NCBI GenBank assembly: GCA_050084985.1
Contig: JBITNC010000002.1
Location: forward strand, 27,776,001-27,840,000
Source of the DNA: Nageia nagi
Lineage: Eukaryota > Pinophyta
DNA: 64,000 bases
Reading direction: 5' to 3'
Positions within the stretch are counted from its first letter, which is position 1. Each line of letters opens with the position of its first letter. The position numbers and the translations under genes are program-made. Under the pieces are notes generated by a model, which was given only the letters and a program-made list of their open reading frames with translations, was not told the origin of the DNA and made no database searches. Below are positions 1 to 12,772 of the stretch, piece by piece.

Positions 1-335
1 ATTACCATTTGACAAAATGGTTTACAATACAATCATTAACCACAACTGGTTTCACTGTACATAGTAGTCGATCAACATTAAGCTGACATGTGAGTCTCCA
101 TGAGCTTGCTTTCACAAGGTGAGTAACCTACATTTCTGAAGAAGATCCTGCATGCTACAAGCAACTCATGAACAAAATCAATTAGATGTATCATATATTC
201 AAATAAGAGAATCAAATAATGCTATCTTATAAATAACTAATTAATGGTGCACTGAGTCATCACGGAGATGCCAAGCCATCACTCATAGTCACTTGTTATT
301 ATATAGACATGTGTTGATTATTAATAGAGCATAAA
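1..335 (-). other. 3' untranslated part of copia A
   Basis: Non-coding sequence between the tandem array and the missing 3' LTR. It is nearly the same as 61068-61405 in the second copy, and a diverged version lies at about 9680-10010 in copia B. No gene is seen. Confidence 0.75.
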
Positions 336-850
336 AATTGTACAACGAGTTTCTCACACAGAGCAAACTCACCACAGAGGTATAGAATGTATAATAAGTT
401 CATCATGCAAAGTGAACTTACCACGGAGGTATATTAATTATATGCTTAAAAATTGTACAACGAGTTTCTCACACAGAGCAAACTCACCATGGAGGTATAG
501 AGCATAAAAATTGTACAACAAGTTTCTCACGTAGAGCAAACTCACCACAGAGGTATAGAATGTACAACAAGTTCATCATGCAGAGCGAACTTACCATAGA
601 GGTATATTAATTATATGCTCAAAAATTGTACAACGAGTTTCTCACGCAGAGCAAACTCACCACGAAGGTATAAAATGTACAACAAATTTGTCACGTAGAG
701 CAAACTTACCACAGAGGTATAAATATGTACAACAAGTTTGTCACATAGAGCAAACTTACCATGGAGGTATAAAATAATCAACACTCTATAACAACAATTG
801 TACAACAAGTTTGTCACGTAGAGCAAACTCACCACGGAGGTCTAGAATGT
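336..850 (-). repeat. 45-50 bp tandem array in the copia A 3' region
   Basis: About nine imperfect units lie in a row. Each has, on the plus strand, a core like TGTACAACAAGTTTCTCAC, then GAGCAAACT and ACCACGGAGGTATA, with short variable spacers. The same array occurs at 61405-61870 in the second copy, and one diverged unit sits at about 9395-9440 in copia B. It lies after the pol stop and before the 3' LTR, so it belongs to the element. Short reading frames across it are products of the repeat. Confidence 0.9.
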
Positions 851-900
851 ACAATCAAAAAAGGCCTCTTAGAGGTGAAGTTGTCATCATTAACAAAGGT

Positions 901-3900
901 TCAAACTTCACTCTCCCTTGAGGGAAACTTCACCAACCCAAGAGAATCCCTAAACTTGCTAAACTGAGCTTTAGGAAGGGGCTTGGTGAATAGATCAATG
1001 GAGTTTTTAGTAGATGGACAATACTCCAAGTGTATGATGTCATCTAGAACCTTCTCCCTGATAAAATGGGCTTGGATTTCCACATGTTTGGTTCTCTGAT
1101 GGAACACAGGATTCTTAGCCAAAGAGATAGCCGATTGATTTTATGAAGAAATAAGAGATGGGCCATTTTGCTTATACCCAATTTCGTTCAGAAGATGTCT
1201 TAGCTAAATAGCTTCTTGGGTGGCAATAGACATAGCTCGATATTTAGCTTCGATGGTAGAAAGAGTCACAGTAGGTTGCTTCTTGGAAGCCCAAGAGATA
1301 GCACCTGAACCAATGCTGAACACACATGTAGAGGTTGATTTTCTATCATCTCTATCTCCCCCATAATCAGAATCTGAGAACCTTGAGAGAACAATTGAGG
1401 GCACTTTGGAATACTTAAGAGCAAGATCCTTTGTCCCTGCCACATACCACAAGATTTGCTTCATAGCATTAAGGTGTTCAACATATGGTTTTTGCATGAA
1501 TCGTGCCATCAGATTCACTGCAAAGGCAATATCAAGACGAGAGATAGTTAGATACAGAAGACTACCGATCAATTGCCTATAAGTTGTAGCATCAGCCAAC
1601 TGAGAATCTAAGCTCAGTGATACAACGATTCCAGGAGAAACAGGTATTGTAGCATATCTACACTCCTCCATTCCAAACTTTTGTAAGATGTTTGATATAT
1701 ACTTAGATTGACTAAGATAAGTACAATCTTTATGTTGGTATACTTGCATTCCAAGATAGTAATGCAATAGACCTAGATCAGTCATTTCAAATGTTGCCTT
1801 CAGTTTGGATATGCACTCTTGGATGATTTCAATATTATTTCCTGTTATGAGAAGATCATCCACATAAAGGAGAATTAAGACCACATCTTTTCCTTGATTG
1901 AGTACATAGAGATTTGAGTCAGAGAAGCACTTGAAAAAACTAATATTTGTAAAGAATCCTGAAATTTTCATGTACCATGCTCTAGGTGCTTGTTTAAGTC
2001 CATACAAAGACTTCTTTAGTTTGCACACAAGAGACTCTTTTCCTTCTAGAATAAATCCTTCTAGTTGATTCATGTAGATTTCAACATCTAAGTCACCATT
2101 GAGAAATGCACTCTTGACATCAAGTTGGAAAACTTTCCATCCCTGAGCTGCAGAAAGAGCAAGGATTATCCTAACAGTAGCCATTTTGGCCACAGGAGCA
2201 AAGGTTTCCTCATAATCAATACCATATTTCTGAGCGAATCCTTTGGCCACTAACCTTGCTTTGTATTTTTCAACTTCTCCATCAGAATTGTACTTGACCT
2301 TGTAAATCCATTTATTTCCAATCACATTTTTCTCATTGGGATTATGAACCAAATCCCAAGTTTCATTTTTCATGAGTGCCTCATACTCAACTTTCATAGC
2401 TTCCATCCAACATTCTTGCTTGGAAGCTTCTTTGAATGTTGATGGATCATTCATATTATCAATTTTGGCAAATAAGGATTTATTCAAGGTCATACTTCTT
2501 GTAATTCTTTGAGATGGAGAATTTTGCTCTTGTGGTGACTTCCCTACATGATCATCTAACCAGTTAGGTGCAGGCATAGAATCATCTGAATCAGACACCT
2601 CAGCATGAGAAGTCGTATCCTCAAGAAGTTCATTGAACTTGACATCCGTAGAAATAAAGACTATTTTATGGGATGAGGAGTAGAGCCTGTAACCTCTATG
2701 CTGATTATCATACCCCATAAAGATGCATTTTTCTGATCTTTTGTCTAGCTTCTTTCTTTTCTCTGAGGTAATGAAGGCAAATGCATCACATCCAAAGACC
2801 TTGAAGTGTGAGATGTTAGGTTTCTTTCCTATCCATGCTTCATACAGAGTTTTTCCTTAAACTACTTTAGTAGGACACCTATTTAGGGTGTGAATAGCAG
2901 TGTGAACAGCTTCTCCCCATAAGAAACTAGGAAGGTTACCCAACATGCATCTTGCCATTTTCATAATGGTGCGATTCTTTCTTTCAGCAACTCCATTTTG
3001 CTGAGGGGTGTATGGGATTGTGAATTGCCACTTGATCCCATATTTAACACAATAGTCATTAAACTCATTGCTATTATATTCACTCCATTATTAGATCTCA
3101 GCATTTTGATCTTAAAATCAGTTTGATTTTCAACAAGTGCCTTGAAGTCTTTAAATTGATCAAAAGTTTGATCCTTGTGCTCAAGTAGATAACCAAATGT
3201 CATCCTACTGAAGTCATCAATGAAAGTCAGAACATAAGAAGCTCCTCCTAGAGACTTAGTCTGAAATGGACCCATCAAATCTGAATGCACAAGCTGAAGA
3301 GGACGAGTAGCCCGAGTTGCCTTATCCTTTTCAAACTTTTGCCTATTCATCTTTCCAAGAATGCACCTTTCACAAAGACCAATTGTGGGTGAAATATTAG
3401 GTAAACCTTCCACAAGTTCTTGATTTTTCATATCTTGAATACTCTTGTGGTTAAGGTGCCCTAATCGTTGATGCCAAAGATTACCTTTTGAACACATATT
3501 TGTAGCAAGACAAATCTTTGAAGGTACTTGATCCACAATATAAAGGTCATTCTTTACTGATCCTTTCATCAAAGTGGTAAGTCCTTTCTTAACACCACCA
3601 GGAGTGTGAGGTAAACTCAAATGAGCATCCTATCCTTGTAATCTAAATTATAGAGATAAGATTCATCCTTAGCTTAGGCACATAAAAGACATTATCAAGC
3701 GCCTTTCCATGAATTTTCACATTCCCTATTCCTTGAACATCAAAGATTGTATTATCATCTATCACAATTGTATCCTTGTTGTACTTATGAAAATTTTCAA
3801 ACTTATCCTTTTCATAACACATGTGATTAGTGCATCCTGAATTAATAATCCAATCATTTGAAATAGTTTGAGTCATTGAGTAGTAGGCAACAGAAGCAGC

Positions 3901-4794
3901 ATGCTTGTTCTTCTTTTTATTATTTAAATTTCTCATATTTGCATTTCCCTTTCCTTTTTGAGCAAATTTCTTTTTGTGACAATCATACTCTTTGTGCCCA
4001 AAGATACCACAGAAGTTACAATTCCTATCAAACTTTTCCTGCGGTGTTGGTTTGCTTGATCCAGCTTTGTCATTCCTTTGCTTGAAGTTGTTGTGCTTCC
4101 TGATGGTTGATAAGGATTTGTTGTCTTTGAATTTATAATGTTTAAATGTCTTCTTGAAAGGAGTTTTGGTTGCTCCTAGAGCAATGCTATTATCCTTTGG
4201 AGAAATGTTCAACATTTTCTTGTTCAAAGTTTCCTCATGCTTCAGGAGTCTAGAAAGATTATCAAGGGAGATAACATCTTCTTCATCATCGAGCCTAGTC
4301 TCCATAACTGTGACAAAGTTACTAAACTTTGTAGAGAGGCTTTGAAGAATAATGAAGACCATGAACTCATCATTGATCTAATTGCACCCATAGCCAACCA
4401 GTTGTGTCCTTAGGTCAATGATTTTGTTCAAGTAGATTGAGGCACTTTCATATTCTCCTTGATGATACTGCAACAACTTTTGTAGAATGGTGAACCTTCT
4501 TGAAAATTTGGACCCAAGGTAAATTTTCTTTAGTCTATCCCAAGATTCTTTTGCTGATGTCGAGGAAGAAATCATGAGAAGGATGTCATCTGAAACTGCA
4601 CAATAGATCATTGAGGTTGCTAACTCATTCTTTGAGTTGTAAATTTCAAGGGCCTTCTCATCTGTAGGAGCAACTAGATCTTCATTTATTGTCTGTCACA
4701 GCTTCCTTACCTGTAACTTAGCTCTCATACGAGGTTCCCATATGCCATAGTTGGAACCATCGAGTATGTGCTTGGGTATGAAGGTTTCAACCAT
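901..4794 (-). pseudogene. copia gag-pol polyprotein, broken
   Basis: This polyprotein would give capsid, protease, integrase and reverse transcriptase/RNase H. Gag starts at ATG 4794-4792, and a CX2CX4HX4C knuckle lies at about 4020-3979. The protease motif DSG reads NSG (Asn codon at 3843-3841). The GAG-pre-integrase motif HQRLGHL and the integrase first Asp (HSDLMGPF) are present, but the second reads RSNNG instead of RSDNG (3092-3090). A frameshift follows before TPQQNG at about 3000. The RT has YVDD at 1866-1855. The RNase H ends at TGA 903-901. Lesions include an in-frame TGA at 4698-4696, a TAG at 4380-4378, a break near 3640, and a stop near 1203. The domain order protease-integrase-RT-RNase H is typical of Ty1/copia. 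The left and right copies are close relatives. Confidence 0.9.
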
Positions 4795-7700
4795 TATCTG
4801 TACAAAAAATAAATATGCAATAAGAATGCAAATTTTACAAGTTTCCATATATAGAAATCAAACATAAGTAAACATGTCCCACATGTGTAGACCATGATAT
4901 GTAGAGAAATAAAGTTGGGGTTATTTTCTTGTATAGAATTAGGCCTTCACCTGGATGCCTACAAGGTGGAGCCCAAGTACTACCAGTCCTCAACCAGTTC
5001 ACCTTGGTCAGTAATATACTCTCACAAGGAGAAGTACCAACTATTTTCCAAGGATCTGACGTATCTTGGACTGGCCATTTTAATTATCTTGATTAAAATT
5101 TTCAATTTTCCTCCTAGGTTATCAGGATAATCCCTAAATGGACGTGTGGACATGTGGTATCACTACACACATGCCTATCCACCTAATAGAGGTATGTCCA
5201 ATCCAACAGAGGTCTTAGGGGTAATTAATATAGACTTACCACCACTTGGGTCTTCAGACTAAAAAGGCTCCAGTCTACCCTGTCCTCACCTCGTGGCTCC
5301 CTAAACAAGTCATTTTGTGGAAGAATACATGCAAATGTGTTCGTTTTAGGGGTTACTTTCAATATTTGTGTTTTGCAAGTATAATGCAAATTGTGCAAAA
5401 ATATAAAGTAAAGTAAAATTGCATCATCCACACGAGCTTGAAAAACCTTAAAAGTCCAATGGGTTTTGTACTAACCCCTAAAGGACATTTTACATTTTGT
5501 ATATTTTGCTCAATTCATTCAAACACTTAATGAATTTAAAAAAGAACTAAGTCCTACTTAGCATTAATCCATAACTTTAAAAAACATGCATTATTCCATG
5601 ACTTAAAAAATTTAAGTAATAATCATGCATCATGCTTTATTTAACTTAAAATTTTAAGTCCTAAGCATGCTTTATTCCTCTAACAAGATAAAGATACATG
5701 CATCATAAGTCTAGAATGCAATATCTAGATAAAGTTTACAAGATAAAGAGACATGCATCACAAGTTTAGCATGTAAGATCTAGATAAAATTTAAGTAAAA
5801 ATTATACCAATTCCCCCCTTTTCACTTAAAGTTTTATCCCTAAAAAAAACTTGTATGCTAAGACTTGTCTTATAAGTATGCATTTTAAGTAAAAAAAATT
5901 CCCTTATTTACTTAAAAAAATAGCATACTTAAACTAAATTACTATGCTTAGAGAGAAAAAAAATGCTAAGAGGTTAGCATTCTAGAAATTGCATGTGCAC
6001 CTTAGTAAATTAAACATGCAATATTAAAAATATTCTAACCATTTTTTAAAAAAATAAGCTAAGTTTAACTTAAAATAAGTTAAAAATATTCACCACTTAC
6101 CAAGTCTTCAAGAATTAAATGGAAAAAGAAGGAGACCCATACCCCTACTTCATGCATATTTAATGCTTCTTCTACCAAAGCTTTTCTAAACAAAAAATAC
6201 TCTAAGTCAAAAACAAATAAATGCTTTTGGTAAAATAGTGATGGCAACCCTTCCCTTACCAAGAAGGAGTATACGTTGCCTCTTGGGAGTATTTAAACAA
6301 AGACATAAAAAATCAAATCCCCCTCCTTAGTTGGTAAAATTAAATGCATGTTTGTTCTTAAAAAATGACCCCCCTTTTTTCTTCTACCAATAAGAGCATA
6401 CATTGCTTTATGGAGGAGCATAGAAGGTAAAAAGTGGTCAATATTAGAAATATTCTAAGTACTCTTAAGTGCATTAAATGGGAGCAATTGACTTGTAAAA
6501 TATTAAGTGCTTAATAAGTATACGTTTGCTTTTGGAAGTGCATCATTTTTGCAAGTGGTCAACAAGAACTTAATGCTTCTAAGTGCATTTAAGTGACAAA
6601 GAAGACTTGCAAAGAGTTGGCAGCCATCAACCTTGATCATGGGAAGGAGGATTACCTTCATGGAGACACTAGAGGATAGCCTATGGAGGTGATGGTGGCC
6701 ATGTTGAGAAGAGTATATGGTGAAGGAGAAGAGAGGTGCATGGATAGGCGGAACCACTATGTGTAGGAGGAAGAGGAGGCTTATGCAGGAGGCTGGTTTA
6801 AGAGAAGAGGGAGGAGAGTGCTTGCTATAGAGTAGAGAGAGGAGGAGACTGCTACGTAAGAGGGATACATATAGAAGGATGCTACGAGGGTGTGCAGGTC
6901 AAACAATTTGTAAAGCATTCTTTGTGTTTTGTGCATATCCTATGATCATTGCTTACCATACAGCATGCATCAAAAAAAATGTTGGGGAAGACTGTGAGTT
7001 GAGTGGCGAGTAAAGAGGGGTGAGTCTGCGATGTCTAATAATGAAGCTGTGGATAGTCTCTCATCAGAGCACTTATGTTCTCCCCCTTGGCCTTCTCAGC
7101 ACTTACGTGAGGCTAGTTTTTTTTTTAAAAGAAATGTGGCCATGCATAGGAGCACAAATGGAGGAGACATGAGGCTGGTTTTCAAAACATGTTTGACTGA
7201 TTACAAATTTCCTTGTGTCTTTCAAAAAACTTGAGATGAAAGGTAGGCTGCCTGAATGGGAAGTAGCATTTCAAGAACTCCATATCTCATCAACAAACAC
7301 AAAGAGACTTTGGTAGCTCCATATGCAAGCATGGAGTTCATTTCCAACATCATCCTGTGCTATTCAAGATCTCTCTTATTTTATTTTTAGAACTGCTTGT
7401 CCATCAATGGGGGCCAGAAGCTTGGGAGGTATACCAAGCAATGAAGGTCGCAGGGTAGTGTCAGGCGGAGGCATTCTATCAAATAATGCACAGATGGGCC
7501 ACTTCTCAGCCTGCCTCACATGGAGCATTTAGCTGTTATGACCACCGATGTTCAAACAGGGAATATACGTCAATTGGAGCCATGCGAGTTCGATCCTATG
7601 CAAAAAGGTATGGACAAGAACATGAAAGGGCGGTGTTCCATAACACCCTAATATTTAAAATATTTTACTCAATTTTGGTGAGGCATTTTGTCAAAATAAT

Positions 7701-8419
7701 TCGCAGACCCTTTTAATGTATCTGATTTGTTGCTTGACCCCCCAAAAAATTTTATATATAATTTTTTTGAAAAAAATATATTATATATAAAAAAAATATT
7801 GCTCAAAAAATATTGAGAGCTGCCTCTTTAACTCAATAGTAAATGATATAAAGAAATATTGCAATTTTTTTATATATATACTAATCTCTTAAAAAATGCA
7901 CACTAGAGGTTTAAAAGCATTATATTTCTATTTTTAGCCCTCCCTTTTTTTTTAAAAAATAAATTAACTTTCACTTGTGTTTACTTTAAACAAGAAAAGT
8001 AAACCTCAAGAAATTAGTTGCTACTAACAAACAAAATGTTAGTAAAAATATTTGCATTTCATAGTATCCTCTTAAAAAAGGTATATCATGTATTAAGCAT
8101 TTTTGTAAAAAAAAATGCTACTAACATAAGAGGTTAGTATAGGAAAAAAAATTACTTGCATTGTCATTTTAATCATATTTTGCAAGAAATAAGTTCTAAT
8201 ATTTCACAAAATATGTTAGTATCTAATGCTATAATCCATAAGATAACCAAATGAGGAGGAAATTTATACCTTCTCTTAAAATTTACTTCACCAATGGGGT
8301 GTAAGATAAGGAATGAAGAAGGATGAACAACCTCCAAAATGTAGAAGAAGAGCTTCCACACCAAAGGAATGAAGAAGGATGAAGAACTTCTAAGATGTAG
8401 AAGAAGAGCTTCCACACCA
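4795..8419 (-). other. long non-coding leader of copia A
   Basis: This is 3.6 kb between the primer-binding site and the gag ATG, unusually long for a copia element. Most is AT-rich with many short homopolymers. A GC-richer island lies at about 6600-7650. A short duplication (GAAGAGCTTCCACACCA at about 8350 and 8403) lies next to the primer-binding site. I find no convincing gene; the island has short plus-strand open stretches of unknown meaning. A later insertion inside the leader is possible, but I could not find its ends. Confidence 0.6.
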
Positions 8420-8433
8420 AGCTCTAGATACCA
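8420..8433 (-). other. primer-binding site of copia A
   Basis: On the minus strand the sequence two bases after the LTR end reads TGGTATCTAGAGC. This matches the usual initiator-Met tRNA site TGGTATCAGAGC except for one extra T. Confidence 0.7.
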
Positions 8434-8435
8434 AT

Positions 8436-8906
8436 TGAGAGAATTAGCACTACTCTAATCCTCAAGGTCCAAGACTAGGAAGCTCAATCATACAACATTC
8501 ACATAAGATAACATAAGTGTAATGTGGTTCCTCCCTCCTTGGAAGTACATCCACAACTAGTATCTCAATTCTCAAGTATGCCCCTCTTACAACTATTCTC
8601 TTCCTCTCCTACACAAACTAGTAGAGTAATCTTACTCCAAGACTTAGATCTGTTACAAGAGGAGAGGCCCTCTATTTATAGCTTGAGAGCACCTCCCTAA
8701 CCTCCCTTTAACCCAAGGGTAAGGTTAGGGTTACAATAAATGTGTGACCTAACTTTAACCTACCAACTAACCCCATGGTTAGGTCAAAATCCACACATAA
8801 TAAAGAATTCAATTAATCCCTTAAGGTATCTACATATCCTTTAAGTGATTAATTAAACTTACAAGGAGTTTAGATATTCACAATATTTTATTACAAATTC
8901 TAACAT
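8436..8906 (-). repeat. 5' LTR of copia A (471 bp)
   Basis: The LTR runs TGTTAGAATT...AATTCTCTCA on the minus strand, so it has TG/CA ends. It matches the 430-bp LTR at 60497-60926 over most of its length; the differences include a block of about 65 bases (near 8725-8795) absent from the right copy. The inner edge is set by the primer-binding site and the outer edge by the switch to copia B coding sequence at 8907. Confidence 0.9.
8672..8681 (-). promoter_or_regulatory. TATA box in copia A 5' LTR
   Basis: CTATAAATAG on the minus strand, conserved at 60755-60764 in the second copy. It would place the start of the element transcript about 30 bases further left. Confidence 0.65.
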
Positions 8907-9317
8907 GGTTCAGGTGCTATCTCTTGGGCTTTCAAGAAGTAACCTACTATTTCTCTTTCTACCATAGAAGCTAAATATCATACCATGTCTATTGCAACTT
9001 AGAAAGCCATTTGGCTAAGATATATTTTTAAAAAAATTAGATATGAGCAAGGTGGATCATCTTTGATCTCTTTAGATAATCAGTTAGCTATTTTCTTACC
9101 TAAAAATTTAATGTTCCATAAAAAAATTAAATATATAAAAATTCATATCTATTTTATTAAGGAGAAGGTCCTTGATGGCATCATACACTTAGAGTATTAT
9201 CCATCCAGTTTGAACTCCATTAATTTATTCACCAAGCCTCTCTAAAAAGCTCAATTATATAAGCTTAGGGATGCTACCAAGTTAGTGAAGTTGACCTTAA
9301 GGGAGAGTGAAGTTTGA
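8907..9317 (+). pseudogene. copia B RNase H, C-terminal fragment
   Basis: The frame ends at TGA 9315-9317. It carries the copia RNase H motifs SLDNQ and a diverged HIYFIKEKVLDG, matching copia A's HFIREKVLDD, and ends in LFTKPL. In-frame stops occur near 9001 and just after LFTKPL. The upstream part is cut off by the copia A insertion. Confidence 0.85.
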
Positions 9318-10122
9318 ATTCTTATATTGAATTCATATTTATGATAACAACTTCACCTCTAGGAGGATTTTATATTGTATAGTGTTGATTTTAGTATACA
9401 CCTTCATGGTAAGTTTGCTTTGCATGAAGAACTTATTGTATAAATTGGTCAGTCTAGGATTATTTAGTTATCCATGTGTGAGGAACTCTTATGTGTCTTT
9501 TGGCACTATTTAGTTATCCATATGTGAGAAACTCATATATGCATACTCCATTTTTAGTTAATCTAAGCACTATTCAGTTATCCATGTGTAAAAAACTTTT
9601 ATATGTTTTTTAGCACTATTCAGATATCCATATATGAGGAACTCGTATGTGCATGCTTTATTTTATAATGATAATCAACATATATTTTATATATAGTAGG
9701 TGACTATAAGTTTTTGGCATGGCATCTTCGTGATGACTTATAGTGCACCATTGATCAGTTCATGATGGTATTTGTGTGATTCATCTATCTTTATTGATAT
9801 GAATATGATGTATCTAATTGATCTTGTTATTTATGCTACTTATGACTTATAAGTACTTTTGAAATTGCAAGTTACTTACCTTAAGTATGCAAGCTTTTGA
9901 AGACTCTTTATGACTTCTAATTGGATGACTAATTTATATATATTGAAACTAGTTATGGTTAATGATTGTATTTGGTAAAGTAATGAGTCTCAAACTAGAT
10001 CTTTCTTACTTTACAAATATGTAGAAAGTTTTCATCTTCATTGTATCTATTTGGAGGATAACTCTCTTACTTTCTCTTCTTCTCTCTTACTTGCTCTATC
10101 CTAATATTGCATTAAAGGGGAG
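9318..10122 (+). other. 3' untranslated part of copia B
   Basis: Non-coding. It has one diverged unit of the copia A array (about 9395-9440), then about four units of another repeat built on CACTATTTAGTTATCCAT plus GTGAGGAACTC (about 9455-9660). It ends in the purine tract at 10111-10122. Confidence 0.7.
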
Positions 10123-10627
10123 TGTTAAAATGTATAATGCATTATTGTAAAGGTTTGTATTAAATCTTCTAATGTAAGTTCACTAATACTTAAGGGTATC
10201 ATTTGATACCTTAAATATTTAAGTGAATATGATAATTTAACTTATTCTACACTCTATGTTATAAGCATGCCCCTTAGATAAAAAGATGTGCATATCATGC
10301 TTTTGTACATTAGATAAAAAAGTGATCCAAAAAAGGATTTCAACCTATAAATAGAAGGCTCCCTCTTTGTGATCATACACCAATTGTAGAGTAAAGTTAC
10401 GTTATAGATAGAAGTGTAGAAGTTAAGATTAGGAAGATTGTAAGAAAATTGTATTTGTAATTGAAGTAAAGATCTAATTAGTAGATATACTACTAGTTGA
10501 AGGAACCACTTTACATCTTGAGTTACTTTATGAGATTATCTTATTTATGAGATTATTAAATATGTATTATGAGCTTTCAAGAGATCTTGGTTGTTTAAGA
10601 ATTATCTTGTTAGTGTTAGCTCCTTCA
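10123..10627 (+). repeat. 3' LTR of copia B (505 bp)
   Basis: It starts TGTTAAAATG right after the purine tract ATTAAAGGGGAG and ends near TTAGCTCCTTCA. The right edge was placed by comparison with the end of the copia A LTR, so it is less certain. A TATA box (TATAAATA) lies at 10345-10352. Confidence 0.75.
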
Positions 10628-11033
10628 TATATGAATTTTAAAATTCATTATTTTATATTTAAATCTTATTGTACATATTTTTATAGGTTATTCTATTCTA
10701 ATTACAAAATATTCATCAAAGCATTCTAAAAAGTATTAATAATTATATAAATTAAAAAAATAAAATCTTTTATAATGAAAAATATCAATTAAAATTTTCA
10801 ATTATCTAGATAATTGTAATAATTTAACATAGTACTTTATGATTATATTGTAATGCATATTTTAGTTTTATTGTTAGTTTGATAAAGTTAGTACGAATTT
10901 TATACATTTTTCTTTCCCATATCAATTATACTTGAAGAAATGTAATGTCATATTTTTGCACAATCCTCTAAATTTTGCAACTCATAATGATTGAGTTAGT
11001 GGCATACAAAGATATGCAACATATTTATGGTTT
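10628..11033. other. AT-rich DNA, no feature
   Basis: Nothing recognisable here beyond AT-rich sequence with short A and T runs. Confidence 0.5.
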
Positions 11034-12308
11034 TTAATACATTTCAATAGTTATAATATAATTTCTATCCATTATGATGTTATGTGGATTGTCCTTATGG
11101 ATTATTAAGAGGATATATCATATGTGGATACTTTATGCTATTATATTTTCTACTAATATGATTACAAATTAATAAAGTAAATCAACATGCAAATACCATA
11201 TTATCAAAGAGAATACATAAAAATTTCATATTCTAATGTAATAGTTAAAATTCATAATATTACAATAAACATTCATTTCATAAATATCTAACTATGCATT
11301 TGTTTACTATAAATTTTATGTATGATTTAAAAAATAAATGCTTATCTGTAATTTCTAAAAGTTAATAAATATAAATTATTTATCAATTATTCAAGATCCT
11401 ATAAATTCTTTTTATGTATAATATTAACAATTTACATGATAATAAAATAAATAATAATAATTTTAAAAAATTAAAATAATAACAATAACAATAATAATAA
11501 TAATAATGTAAATATAATAATCCAAAATTAATTGTAAAAACATTATCTTGATTTGTAGAGACATTTTGAAAAGAAAATAAAAAAGTATATCGTTATGCAT
11601 ATATCAATAATTTTTTACTTTAAAAATTAAAGAATAACGATTGTTGCTAAGTTATAAGTTAATAGTTATAATAGTAAAATATAAGTATGTAGTATTAGTA
11701 AAAATATTTTATCCAACATAATAATTCTAAATTGATGGAAATGATTATGAAAATAAAGATTTATTATAAATATAATCTTCTTGTAATCATAAGACATTAA
11801 TTATGTGTTTTCATCTATAGGAATTGTAATCTAATAAAATATTTTTTATATTCTTCACAAGAAAGAATATTGCATTCAATCAAATAAAAGTTAAAGTAAA
11901 TAATAAGATAAATGTTGAACTACATTTTATCAGATACATCATTAGAGAACAAAATAATATCCACAATAAATATTAAAATTAAAATGAAAAATTTTATATT
12001 GAATCAAATAAAAAATATTATATAAAATAATTACAAATGAAATTAAATAATAATATACTAATTGGAAGTATTCAATAAAAATAAGTTCATATCTATTTTA
12101 AAGTATGATATTGAACTATCATTTTTTTAAAAATCATATTTATAATTAATAACAAATGTTATTATGGTAAATTTATTTTTAATATTATTTAATTCATTAA
12201 ATATTTGTTATAGATTTTTACATTAGATAAGACTTCTCATTTATCAATTAAATGATTAGTTGAAAAATATTGTATGATAATATGTAACATTAGTATAATG
12301 ACATCACA
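11034..12308. repeat. 1275-bp tandem duplication, first unit
   Basis: AT-rich non-coding sequence starting TTAATACATTTCAATAG. The second unit begins exactly 1275 bases later at 12309, and most bases match. It contains an ATA/AAT microsatellite near 11480-11510. No coding frame is supported. Confidence 0.85.
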
Positions 12309-12741
12309 TTAATACATTTCAATAGTTATAATATAATTTATATCCATAATGATGTTATGTGGATTGTCTTTAAGAGGATATATCATATGTGGATACTTTA
12401 TTTTATTATTATATTTTCTACTAATATGATTACAAATTACTAGAGTAAAATAACATGCAAATACTATATTATCAAAGTGAATACATAAAAATTTCATATT
12501 CTAATGTAATGGTTAAAATTCATAATATTACAATAAACTTTGATTTCATAAATATTTAACTATGCATTTCTTTACTATAAATTTTATGTCTGATTAAAAA
12601 AAAAAAACTTATCTGTAATCTCTTAAAACTAATAAATATTAATTATTTATCAATTATTCAAGATACTGTAAATTCTTTTTATTTTATATCTTAACAATTT
12701 ACATGATAATAAAATAAATAATAGTAATTTAAAAAAACTAA

Positions 12742-12772
<31 letters not shown>

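Larger units (their letters stand above)
1..8906 (-). mobile_element. Ty1/copia element A, left copy, 3' LTR outside the window
   Basis: This is a nearly full-length copia LTR retrotransposon on the minus strand. In element order it has a 5' LTR (8906 down to 8436), a primer-binding site, a 3.6-kb leader, gag-pol (4794 down to 901), and a 3' non-coding part with a tandem array. A second copy at 60497-64000 shows the downstream order: the sequence at position 1 matches 61068 there, and the purine tract and 3' LTR follow about 140 bases later. The missing 3' LTR should therefore begin roughly 140 bases left of the window. The LTR has the ends TGTTAGAATT and AATTCTCTCA. The element is inserted in copia B at 8906/8907. 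Stops and frame breaks in pol make it unlikely to be autonomous now. Confidence 0.9.
8907..10627 (+). mobile_element. Ty1/copia element B, 3' end
   Basis: This is the plus-strand end of another copia element. It holds the tail of RNase H, an 0.8-kb 3' non-coding part, the purine tract ATTAAAGGGGAG and the 3' LTR. It is related to copia A: the codons near the stop, the start of the 3' region (TGAAGTTTGAA) and the repeat-like sequence are shared at lower identity. Copia A interrupts it at 8906/8907, so the 5' part should lie left of the window. Confidence 0.85.

Noticed and set aside
336-850. CRISPR-like regular repeats
   Set aside because: The units are contiguous with only short, related spacers and lie in a plant copia element. 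There are no unique spacers and no cas genes.
7031-7716. Plus-strand frames of 67-76 codons in the copia A leader as a host gene
   Set aside because: They overlap one another, are short, and show no recognisable domain. I kept the region only as a query in the findings.
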